Source of the DNA: Spirochaetaceae bacterium
GTDB taxonomy: Bacteria > Spirochaetota > Spirochaetia > DSM-27196 > PWMO01
Direction of reading: 5' to 3'
Length of the DNA stretch: 10,796 bases
NCBI GenBank assembly: GCA_003558175.1
Contig: PWMO01000538.1
Span: 1-10,796, forward strand
The notes below the pieces were generated by a model, which worked only from the letters and a program-made list of their open reading frames with translations, searched no databases and had not been told where the DNA came from. Made by a program: the position numbers and the translations under genes. The stretch's first letter is position 1. Every line of letters starts with the position of its first letter. Below, one piece after another: positions 1 to 6,592 of this stretch.

Positions 1-1157
1 CCGAAATGCGGGTAGACCGAGAACTTGTCGCTTCCGGAGTGAATTGAGACCTTGTAGGTGCCGAAGTGTTCGGCGATGCGGCAATGAACGATCAGCTGAC
101 GCTCGAACTCGTCGATATCGCCGATATAGTCAATTGCTTTCTGGAAATCGCCGATGAAGCGCGGTGCAAGCGAGTTCACGGTCACGCCGCGGCGCTGCAG
201 CTCACGCGCAATGAAGAGGTGGTGCGACGGCAAGGTAGGCGTGGTGGTCTCGTCGATGCTGATCTCGAGGTCGTACTTGTCGCCGGTCTTCTGCTTGAGG
301 TGATCGTTTACCACCTGCGAGAAATCGAGGGCCGGACCGTACATCACGGCGCACATGCGGGCCTCTTCAGCCGAGATCTTGATTACGGTGTCCTGTCCCA
401 GGTTGAAGCTCTTGCCGGCGTATTCGGACTCGACGCGGGAGCGAAAGTCGGCGTTCAGCGCGGCGAAGCCGTCGTCAATTTTTGACTGCGGCCAGTCGGC
501 AACCTCGGGGAGCATCACTTCAGTCAGGTCGAGCGTGATCATCGGCATGTGCACTTCGAGGGCGCGGTCTATGGCTTCGATGGTCTTCAGGTGGTCACCG
601 TCGGCTCCGTAGCCGTTCTCGTAGCCTTCCTGGAAGACGGCGAACGAAGCATCCGCCACAACGTCGGCGAAGGTGCGTCCGGTGAAATCGAGCTCGCGGA
701 TGCTCTGTTGCGCCAGAACGGGTGACAGCGCAAACTGTCGTGCCGCACGCAGGTGTCCCGGCGTGGCGCGGCCGAGGCGGTCACCCATGCCCACGGTGGT
801 GCGCTCGTTGCGGAGCGAAACCGGGCGGGTGAAGGGGAAGAGCTGGTGCAGCGCACCGGCGTTGTCCGCCACGGGATCGGCCTGCAGTGCGTAGAACCCG
901 CCCACCGATTCGACCGCCTCCGCAAAGGGCGAGTCGAACGCGTTCTTGCCGAGGACCAGCAGTTTCTTGCCGCGGGCGTCGCGCGCCATGGCGTAGACAA
1001 CTCCGCCCGCGCTCTGTAATGAACGCACGTATACCGCGTTGCCGTCGCCGTCCAGGAGCCGTTCGGTGCCGGCCGACAGGAGTTCCTGTTTGCGTGCGCC
1101 AAGTGTGGCAGCCTCGGCTACGCCGTTCTGCTGCATTATTTCAAGCCACTGTTTCAT
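1..1157 (-). CDS. uxaE: Tagaturonate epimerase UxaE (C-terminus off the left edge)
   Basis: UxaE converts D-tagaturonate to D-fructuronate in the cytoplasm and joins galacturonate breakdown to the glucuronate route; the family was defined on the Thermotoga maritima enzyme. From ATG at 1157 the frame is open through 385 codons to the window edge. It begins MKQWLEIMQQNG. Family-like blocks are GMGDRLGRATPGH (residues 123-135), GYGADGDHLK (182-191), the DETTTPTLPSHH stretch (302-313), APRFIGDFQKAIDY (331-344) and SIHSGSDKFSVYP (371-383). The His, Asp and Glu residues in these blocks are likely metal or substrate ligands, which is inference. Full family members are, from memory, nearer 480-500 residues, so about 100 are missing. 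The start is fixed by GAGG at 1170-1167, 9 nt upstream, and lies only 4 nt after the uxaC stop, so translation is probably coupled. It is the last gene of the operon inside the window. Confidence 0.87.
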   Translation of the reverse strand, partial: MKQWLEIMQQNGVAEAATLGARKQELLSAGTERLLDGDGNAVYVRSLQSAGGVVYAMARDARGKKLLVLGKNAFDSPFAEAVESVGGFYALQADPVADNAGALHQLFPFTRPVSLRNERTTVGMGDRLGRATPGHLRAARQFALSPVLAQQSIRELDFTGRTFADVVADASFAVFQEGYENGYGADGDHLKTIEAIDRALEVHMPMITLDLTEVMLPEVADWPQSKIDDGFAALNADFRSRVESEYAGKSFNLGQDTVIKISAEEARMCAVMYGPALDFSQVVNDHLKQKTGDKYDLEISIDETTTPTLPSHHLFIARELQRRGVTVNSLAPRFIGDFQKAIDYIGDIDEFERQLIVHCRIAEHFGTYKVSIHSGSDKFSVYPHF

Positions 1158-1161
1158 ATTG

Positions 1162-2574
1162 TCATACCTCAATTCCAAAGTAGTTTACTGCGTTGTTCCA
1201 GCAGATGTCCTCGACCATGCGGCCGAGCAGTTGCATGTCGTTGGGAGCCTCGCCGCGCTCGACCCATCCGCCGATCAGGTTGCAGAGTATGCGGCGGAAG
1301 TACTCGTGTCGCGGATAGGAGAGGAAGCTGCGCGAGTCGGTGAGCATGCCGACAAACCGGCTCAGCAGACCGCAGTTGGCCAGCGAAATCATCTGGCGCT
1401 CCATGCCGTCTTTCTGGTCGTTGTACCACCAGCCCGAACCGAACTGCATCTTCCCCGGCACCGAGCCGTCCTGGAAGTTTCCGATCATCGATGCGATGAG
1501 ATCGTTATCGCGCGGATTCAGGTTGTAGATGATGGTGCGCGGCAGCTGGTCGGTTCGCGCCAGCATGTCGAGCAGTCGCGCCAGCGGTTCGGCAATTACG
1601 CCGTCGGCCATGGAGTCAAACCCGCAGTCGGTCCCGAGCGCCTCGCGCATACGGCTGTTGGTGTTGCGCAGCGCCCCGATGTGCAGCTGAAACGCCCAGT
1701 CCAGCTCGTGATAGGTTTGCCCGAGAAAGACCAGCATGTGGGTGCGGTACTTTTCGCTCTCCTCCGGATCTACCGCCGTGCCGCCGACCGCTTTGCTGAA
1801 GATCGCCTTTACTTCCTGCTCGGTTGCGTCTCGCGCAACCGGAACGGTCAGGGCGTGGTCGCTGACCCGTGAGCCCATCTGATGAAAGAGCTCGATCCGC
1901 GAACGCAACGCCTGTTTCAGGTCATCCAGCCCACCGATCTCAGTGCCGGCAGCCGATCCCAGCCGTTGCAGGTAGGCGCGGAACGTGGCCGGGTCATCGA
2001 TGGCCAGCGCCTTATCCGGGCGAAACCCGGGCACCACCTTTGTATCAATTGACGCGTCGGTGGCAATGGCCTTGTGATGGCGCAGGTCGTCGGCCGGATC
2101 GTCGGTGGTGCAGATGAACCGGACGTTCATCTGCTTCAGGATGCCGTGGGTGGTGCACTCCGGCGTCGTCAGCAGCTCTCCGGTCCTGTTCCAGATCTGT
2201 TCCGCGGTGTCGCCGTTGAGCAGAATACCGTCAATGCCGAACGGTTTCTTCAGCTCCAGGTGGGTCCAGTGGTACAGCGGGTTGCCGATGGTGTAGGGAA
2301 CGGTTTCGGCCCACGCCTGGAACTTTTCGCGGTCGGGTGCGCTGCCGGTTATCTTGTCCTCAGAAACGCCGTTGGCCCGCATGGCGCGCCACTTGTAGTG
2401 ATCTCCTGCCAGCCAGATCTCGGTCAGGTTGGCAAACCGGTGGTTGTCTGCAATCTTGTCAGGTGGGATATGGCAGTGATAGTCGAAGATCGGCATCTTC
2501 TCCGCGTGCTCGAAATAGAGTTGCCGCGCGGGCTCACTCTCGAGCAGAAAATCTTCTGCTAAGAATGGTTTCAT
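1162..2574 (-). CDS. uxaC: Glucuronate (uronate) isomerase UxaC
   Basis: UxaC isomerises D-glucuronate to D-fructuronate and D-galacturonate to D-tagaturonate, the first cytoplasmic step of hexuronate catabolism. The protein has 470 residues, the usual length. Near the N-terminus FDYHCHIPP (30-38) carries the HxH metal-ligand pair (H33, H35) of the amidohydrolase superfamily, followed by the family stretch TEIWLAGDHYKWRAMRANGV (51-70). The C-terminal third has GSGWWYNDQKDG (379-390) and the TDSRSF...SYPRHEYFRRILC block (412-431), with D413 as the expected catalytic/metal aspartate. The start ATG at 2574 has GGAGG at 2588-2584, 9 nt upstream. It sits 39 nt after the oxidoreductase stop, with a hairpin in between, and 4 nt before uxaE. 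Its two products are the substrates of its two neighbours, which strongly supports the operon reading. Confidence 0.97.
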   Translation of the reverse strand: MKPFLAEDFLLESEPARQLYFEHAEKMPIFDYHCHIPPDKIADNHRFANLTEIWLAGDHYKWRAMRANGVSEDKITGSAPDREKFQAWAETVPYTIGNPLYHWTHLELKKPFGIDGILLNGDTAEQIWNRTGELLTTPECTTHGILKQMNVRFICTTDDPADDLRHHKAIATDASIDTKVVPGFRPDKALAIDDPATFRAYLQRLGSAAGTEIGGLDDLKQALRSRIELFHQMGSRVSDHALTVPVARDATEQEVKAIFSKAVGGTAVDPEESEKYRTHMLVFLGQTYHELDWAFQLHIGALRNTNSRMREALGTDCGFDSMADGVIAEPLARLLDMLARTDQLPRTIIYNLNPRDNDLIASMIGNFQDGSVPGKMQFGSGWWYNDQKDGMERQMISLANCGLLSRFVGMLTDSRSFLSYPRHEYFRRILCNLIGGWVERGEAPNDMQLLGRMVEDICWNNAVNYFGIEV

Positions 2575-2594
2575 GGCTGAATACCTCCAGGTGC

Positions 2595-2614
2595 GCTGCC
2601 GCCGCTGCGGCAGC
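2595..2614 (-). other. Intercistronic hairpin between uxuB and uxaC
   Basis: GCTGCCGC (2595-2602) and GCGGCAGC (2607-2614) form a perfect 8-bp GC-rich stem with a 4-nt loop. In the minus-strand transcript the stem starts at the last base of the uxuB stop codon and ends 6 nt before the GGAGG of uxaC. There is no U-tract, so it is not a standard intrinsic terminator. It may stabilise or delimit 3' ends of the upstream cistron, or tune uxaC translation; this role is inferred. Confidence 0.6.
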
Positions 2615-3438
2615 TACACGGTATGGGTGAGAAAGCCGCCGTCGATCGGAATGGTCACGCCGGTGACAAACCCCGAAGCCTTTTCGCTTACCAGATAAAC
2701 CGTGGTGCCTTTCAGATCATCCACGTCGCCAAAGCGCCCGAAGGGAGTGTGGTCGATGATGGCCTGCCCGCGGTCGGTCAGTTCGCCGGTTGCTTCGTTC
2801 TTGATCAGCAACGCCTTGTTCTGGTAGCCGACAAAGAATCCCGGAGCGATCCCGTTGACGCGAATCCCGTGCGCCGCAAACTCGCGCGCGTTGGCCAGCG
2901 TAAGGTTCATAACCGCCGCTTTTGCCGCGGCGTAGGCCGACACGCCGGAGAGGGGAATGTAGGACGCCATCGACGCGATGTTGATGATCGATGCTTTCTC
3001 GATCTTGTTCTCGATCCAGTAGCGTGAAAACACCTTGGTGGGGATGACGAGACCCGCCATGACGTTCAGAATCATGACTTCTTCAAACAGCTTGATATCG
3101 GTCTCGGGGAAGGGCCCCTTGGTCTTGTTTCCGCCGACACCGTTTATCAGCACCGTTGGCGCTCCCATCGTGGCGATGGTCTCGTCCAGCGCCTTGACGA
3201 CCGCCTCTTCAGTGCCGGTGTCCACCGTCACGCCGAACACCCGTCCCTCGGCCCCGGTGGTCTTCACCAGCGCATCAACCGCGTCCTGTACCGGATGTCC
3301 GGTGCCGCGTCCCCAAAGACAGACCTTCGCACCACAATCGAGCAGCGCTTCAGCCATCGCCCCCGGAATGATACCCGCGCCTCCGGTTATGACTACATTT
3401 ACTCCGTCCAGTCCGAAAAGCTTCTCAGTGTAACTCAT
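2614..3438 (-). CDS. uxuB: SDR-family D-mannonate oxidoreductase (fructuronate reductase), UxuB/YjmF-like
   Basis: Probable NAD(P)H-dependent reduction of D-fructuronate to D-mannonate. The protein is a classical short-chain dehydrogenase of 274 residues: TGGAGIIPGAMAEAL (18-32) is the Rossmann glycine motif in the variant form typical of this subgroup, N125 lies in LNVMAG, S156 in IASMAS, and Y169/K173 in YAAAK form the active site. PGFFVGYQNKALL (199-211) and GQAIIDHTPFGRFG (224-237) resemble the Bacillus YjmF type of mannonate oxidoreductase, which is unrelated to the long-chain E. coli UxuB. A frame-compatible ATG at 3453 exists, but AGGAGG at 3448-3443 lies downstream of it and just before ATG 3438, so I place the start at 3438 (MSYTEKLFGL). 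First gene of the uxuB-uxaC-uxaE operon; stop is TAG at 2616-2614. Substrate is inferred from resemblance and context; gluconate 5-dehydrogenase-like activity is the main alternative. Confidence 0.85.
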   Translation of the reverse strand: MSYTEKLFGLDGVNVVITGGAGIIPGAMAEALLDCGAKVCLWGRGTGHPVQDAVDALVKTTGAEGRVFGVTVDTGTEEAVVKALDETIATMGAPTVLINGVGGNKTKGPFPETDIKLFEEVMILNVMAGLVIPTKVFSRYWIENKIEKASIINIASMASYIPLSGVSAYAAAKAAVMNLTLANAREFAAHGIRVNGIAPGFFVGYQNKALLIKNEATGELTDRGQAIIDHTPFGRFGDVDDLKGTTVYLVSEKASGFVTGVTIPIDGGFLTHTV

Positions 3439-3490
3439 GACTCCTCCTGTCATTCTGCGTATGTTGCGTGCAATTGATATTCCTGTTGTC

Positions 3491-3511
3491 GGCTGCTCTC
3501 AGCGAGCAGCC
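3491..3511. promoter_or_regulatory. Perfect dyad overlapping the operon's -10 and start point (operator or terminator stem)
   Basis: GGCTGCTC (3491-3498), 5-nt spacer, GAGCAGCC (3504-3511): an 8+8 perfect inverted repeat. It overlaps the candidate -10 element of the uronate operon and is centred on the predicted start point, a classical repressor position. In RNA from the upstream MFS gene it would be a strong hairpin about 70 nt after the stop, but no U-run follows. I favour an operator. It does not look like the E. coli UxuR/ExuR consensus as I remember it. Confidence 0.45.
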
Positions 3512-3536
3512 TATCTTGACGTCAGGCGTCTGTCAA
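3508..3536 (-). promoter_or_regulatory. Candidate sigma-70 promoter of the uxuB-uxaC-uxaE operon
   Basis: On the minus strand a perfect -35 TTGACA (3536-3531) is followed after 17 nt by TAGGCT (3513-3508), which keeps the three most conserved -10 positions (T, A and the last T). The start point would fall near 3501, giving a leader of about 60 nt before the uxuB ATG. It is the best promoter-like sequence in the 143-bp gap between the MFS gene and uxuB. Confidence 0.5.
3516..3536. promoter_or_regulatory. Second dyad TTGAC-N11-GTCAA covering the operon's -35
   Basis: TTGAC (3516-3520) and GTCAA (3532-3536) are perfect 5-bp arms separated by 11 nt, a spacing that places half-sites on one DNA face. 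The right arm is part of the -35 hexamer on the minus strand. The arms are short, so chance symmetry is possible. Confidence 0.3.
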
Positions 3537-3581
3537 TTCTGTGGCCGGCAATCAGGTCGCGCGATGTTTGCGCGGCACGGC

Positions 3582-4835
3582 TCAATCGACTCGCGCGGGG
3601 AAGCGCAGTGCTCCCAGAATGAACCCACCCAGGATGGGCAGCGCACCCAGTACCACCATCCAGAGGCGAAACGCCTGCACCGTTCCTCCCAGCGCGTCGA
3701 GCGCGATGCCCGACAGCAGCGGCCCCAGCGCGCCGCATCCGGTGATGATGGTCACGAACGCGCCGAACACCATGCCGCGGTTCTGTTCAGTGGTTGAATC
3801 GGCAACGATCGCTTCTATAAGGGGCACCGTTGCCGCCTGGCCGAGCCCCATCAGCAGGTAGAGCGGCGCGAGCCCGGCCGGTCCGGCCACGGCAACCGCG
3901 GCAGTTGCCACCCCGTACAGCAGCATGGTGGAACTGGTCAGCCGCCGGCGGCCGATGCGGTCGGACAGCACCCCTACCACCGGCTTGACGAAGATCCCCG
4001 GCAGGTAGAGCAAAAACAGAAACAGTCCGGTGCGCGTGCTGTCGGTGAGCACTGCGGTGAGAAAGAAATCCGAGATATCCAGCACGCTCCACATGGTCAT
4101 CTCGCGCAGACACGCAACCCCGATCACCACCGACAGCACGACGATGCTGACCGGCGGCGTTGCCGATCCGCCGAGGGTCGGCTGCGGCGTCTCCACCGCG
4201 GTTGCCTCGTGCCCGCCGTGAGAACGCGCGATCTTTGGCACGAAGAACCACGCCAGCACGCCGACCAGCACGCCCGCTGAGCCAAAGCTGAGCGCGATCG
4301 GCTGCCACGTGAGCTGCAGCACTCCGGAGAGAAAGCTGGTCAGCAGCGGAGCAAACGCGAAGCCCACCGCAGCTCCCATCCCCGTCACGCCGAGCACCAT
4401 CCCCTTACGGTTGGGGTAGAGACGGGTGATCAGGACGTTGGCGATAGGGTGGTAGACGCTTCCGCCCAGGGCTGCGAGCGTCCAAAGGAGATGCATGTGC
4501 GCTATGCCGTCCGGCTGCACCCTGCTGAACGCCGCCACCGCCAGCCCGTTCACCACCATTCCCGCAGCCAGGGTGTGCCGCGCGGACAGCCGGTTGGTCA
4601 GTGCGCCGAAGAACAGGTTTCCCATTGCGTAGACCACCAGGTAGGTGGTCTTCATGGCGGTGATCGCGGTGATTGTGTCCGCGGCGAAGAAGCGGCGCAT
4701 CTGCTCGTTGAGCGGGCTGAGGAATATGCTGTAGCCGTGAATCATGCCGTGCAGAACGGTTGCAACAATCAGCGCGGTCAGAGCCGTGCCCGCAAGATGC
4801 TTTTCGATTGCCTCAGGTGTTTGCTGGCTGTGCAT
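3582..4835 (-). CDS. MFS transporter, 12-TM type (candidate uronate importer)
   Basis: An inner-membrane major facilitator protein of 417 residues, the usual 12-helix size. A short polar N-terminus (1-16) is followed by alternating hydrophobic segments, with a hydrophilic central loop around residues 201-228 (RSHGGHEATAVETPQP) between the two six-helix halves. The motif-A loops are GALTNRLSARH (77-87, degenerate) and GVLSDRIGRRR (288-298, well kept). GSVYHPIANVL (125-135) with the NRKG turn (142-145) recalls the fosmidomycin-resistance (FSR)-like branch of MFS. The start ATG at 4835 has AGGAG at 4850-4846, 10 nt upstream. It is on the same strand as the uronate operon, 143 nt upstream of it, with a separate promoter between. 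Substrate cannot be read from sequence. Hexuronate or oligouronide uptake is suggested only by location; drug or metabolite export is the alternative. Confidence 0.85.
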   Translation of the reverse strand: MHSQQTPEAIEKHLAGTALTALIVATVLHGMIHGYSIFLSPLNEQMRRFFAADTITAITAMKTTYLVVYAMGNLFFGALTNRLSARHTLAAGMVVNGLAVAAFSRVQPDGIAHMHLLWTLAALGGSVYHPIANVLITRLYPNRKGMVLGVTGMGAAVGFAFAPLLTSFLSGVLQLTWQPIALSFGSAGVLVGVLAWFFVPKIARSHGGHEATAVETPQPTLGGSATPPVSIVVLSVVIGVACLREMTMWSVLDISDFFLTAVLTDSTRTGLFLFLLYLPGIFVKPVVGVLSDRIGRRRLTSSTMLLYGVATAAVAVAGPAGLAPLYLLMGLGQAATVPLIEAIVADSTTEQNRGMVFGAFVTIITGCGALGPLLSGIALDALGGTVQAFRLWMVVLGALPILGGFILGALRFPARVD

Positions 4836-5129
4836 GACTGCCGTGCTCCTTCTTCCAGTTGTGCTCGCCGGCGAGTCCTGGTTGTGCTCGCTTCGGCGTC
4901 AATGAAGGCAGCACGTACCCGCACAAACGCTGCCTCTTGACGACGTCGGCCGTTCTGTTACACTTGCATGGCTGGGACAGCGACGGTAGCAGATAGACTC
5001 CGGACTACTGTACACCAAGCAGAGAATAATGTCACAGGTGGCGGCGGAAACGCGCGTCTCCACGGCAACGGAGTCGATCACACACCGCTTCAAGACCGCA
5101 GCGTACCTATTGGATGAGGAGACAAAACA
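4836..5129. promoter_or_regulatory. Divergent intergenic region, MFS gene / gnd
   Basis: 294 bp with no convincing gene. It carries the direct repeat pair near the MFS start and one plausible gnd promoter: TTGACG (4937-4942), 16 nt, TACACT (4959-4964) on the plus strand. That promoter would leave a gnd leader of about 160 nt, in which I see no riboswitch-like structure. GAGGAG at 5116-5121 is the gnd ribosome binding site, 8 nt before the ATG. No good minus-strand -35/-10 pair was found for the MFS gene. Confidence 0.4.
4858..4891. repeat. 11-bp direct repeat pair upstream of the MFS gene
   Basis: GTTGTGCTCGC occurs at 4858-4868 and again at 4881-4891, identical copies 23 bp apart, 23 to 56 bp upstream of the MFS start codon and in the region shared with gnd. 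Between them is CGGCGAGTCCTG. The period of about two helical turns fits tandem binding of one regulator; no known site is recognised. Confidence 0.5.
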
Positions 5130-6581
5130 ATGCAGGCAGACATTGGATTGATCGGACTGGCCGTAATGGGTCAGAACCTGGTGCTCAACATGAACGATCA
5201 TGGATTCAGTGTTGCGGTCTTTAATCGCACCGCGGCCAAGACCGAAGAGTTTCTCGCCGGGCCGGCCGACGGGCGCGAGACGATCATCGGCACGCGCAGC
5301 ATCGAGGAGTTTGTGGCGGCGTTGAAGAAGCCGCGCAGAGTGATGCTGATGGTCAAGGCGGGTGAAGTGGTCGATCGGTTCATCGAGATGGTGCTGCCGC
5401 ACCTGGAATCCGGCGACATCATTATCGACGGAGGGAACTCGCACTTCCCCGACAGCATCAGGCGGACTCAGTCTCTGCGGGAAAAAGGGATCCTGTTTAT
5501 CGGAACCGGCGTCTCCGGCGGCGAGGAGGGCGCTCGCTTTGGTCCCTCGATCATGCCCGGAGGTGACCCGAAGGCGTGGCCGGCAGTCAAGGATATCTTC
5601 CAGTCCATCGCCGCCAAGGCGCCCGATGGGGATCCCTGCTGCGACTGGGTGGGAGAAGACGGAGCCGGCCATTACGTCAAGATGGTGCATAACGGAATCG
5701 AGTACGGCGACATGCAGCTGATTGCCGAAGCGTACCATCTGATGCGCAGCGGACTGGGGATGTCGGCCGATGAGATGCACGAGGTGTTCGCCGAGTGGAA
5801 CAAGACCGAGCTCGACAGCTACCTCATCGAGATAACGCGCGACATCCTCGCCTACAGGGACAGCGACGGGTCACCGTTGCTGGAGAACATCCTTGATGCC
5901 GCGGGTCAGAAGGGTACCGGCAAATGGACCGGCATCGACGCGCTTGAGCTCGGTGTCCCGGTAACCCTGATTGTCGAGGCCGTCTTCGCCCGCGCGCTCT
6001 CGTCGCGCAAAGAAGAACGCGTACGCGCGTCCGAAGTTCTCACCGGACCGAAGCGCACCTTCAGCGGCGACAAGACCGCCTTTGTGGAGGCAATTCGCAA
6101 GGCGCTGCTGGCTTCCAAGATTATCTCGTACACGCAGGGTTTCATGCAGATCGCAGAGGCCGCCAGACACTACAACTGGAACATCGACATGGGTGGAGTT
6201 GCAAACATGTGGCGCGGCGGCTGTATCATTCGCAGCACCTTCCTGGGCGACATCAAGCGTGCGTTTGACAAGAATGCCCGCCTCGACAGCCTGATTCTGG
6301 ACGACTTCTTCCGCGAACTGATAGATTCCTGCCAGGATTCGTGGCGCACCGTTGTTGCCGAAGCGGCACTGCTGGGCATTCCGGTGCCGGCGTTCTCGAC
6401 CGCACTCGCGTTCTACGACGGGTACCGCACGGCGCGACTGCCCGCCAACATGCTCCAGGCGCAGCGCGACTATTTCGGCGCGCACACCTACGAACGGCTG
6501 GACAAGCCGCGCGGCGAGTTCTTCCACACAAACTGGACCGGAAGCGGCGGCAACGTCTCAGCCGGAACCTACAACGCGTAG
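5130..6581 (+). CDS. gnd: 6-phosphogluconate dehydrogenase, decarboxylating
   Basis: Gnd oxidises and decarboxylates 6-phosphogluconate to ribulose 5-phosphate, making NADPH in the oxidative pentose phosphate pathway. At 483 residues it is the long dimeric form. The N-terminal Rossmann motif is IGLAVMGQNLVLN (8-20), with N33-R34-T35 in FNRT matching the residues that bind the NADP 2'-phosphate. GGNSHFPDS (101-109) and SGGEEGARFGPSIMPGG (129-145) are substrate-domain signatures. HYVKMVHNGIEYGDMQ (181-196) holds the catalytic lysine K184 and acid E191. KGTGKWT (261-267) and the C-terminal R446 and H452, which reach the partner active site, are present. No key residue is missing. The start is set by GAGGAG 8 nt upstream. 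It is divergent from the MFS gene and ends 11 nt from the converging chemoreceptor gene. It appears to be monocistronic, with no zwf or pgl beside it. Confidence 0.98.
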   Translation: MQADIGLIGLAVMGQNLVLNMNDHGFSVAVFNRTAAKTEEFLAGPADGRETIIGTRSIEEFVAALKKPRRVMLMVKAGEVVDRFIEMVLPHLESGDIIIDGGNSHFPDSIRRTQSLREKGILFIGTGVSGGEEGARFGPSIMPGGDPKAWPAVKDIFQSIAAKAPDGDPCCDWVGEDGAGHYVKMVHNGIEYGDMQLIAEAYHLMRSGLGMSADEMHEVFAEWNKTELDSYLIEITRDILAYRDSDGSPLLENILDAAGQKGTGKWTGIDALELGVPVTLIVEAVFARALSSRKEERVRASEVLTGPKRTFSGDKTAFVEAIRKALLASKIISYTQGFMQIAEAARHYNWNIDMGGVANMWRGGCIIRSTFLGDIKRAFDKNARLDSLILDDFFRELIDSCQDSWRTVVAEAALLGIPVPAFSTALAFYDGYRTARLPANMLQAQRDYFGAHTYERLDKPRGEFFHTNWTGSGGNVSAGTYNA

Positions 6582-6592
6582 GTTGGTTCCGG

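Noticed and set aside
587..1102. Minus-strand open frame of 171 codons
   Set aside because: It lies in another frame inside uxaE. The uxaE frame from 1157 is open to the edge and carries conserved family motifs; this frame is Arg/Ser/Thr-rich and featureless.
1039..1872. Plus-strand open frame of 277 codons
   Set aside because: Antisense to uxaC and the start of uxaE, both with full family signatures; no plausible protein features.
3439..3507. ATG at 3453 as the uxuB start (five extra residues)
   Set aside because: The AGGAGG at 3448-3443 lies inside those codons and is placed correctly only for ATG 3438.
4874..4902. Minus-strand TTGACG followed at 17 nt by AGGACT, upstream of the MFS gene
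   Set aside because: The -35 is good but the -10 matches only two of six positions, so I do not call it a promoter.
4899..5780. Minus-strand open frame of 293 codons
   Set aside because: It is antisense to gnd, whose motifs are complete; the protein has no recognisable domain or RBS. Long shadow frames are expected in GC-rich coding DNA.
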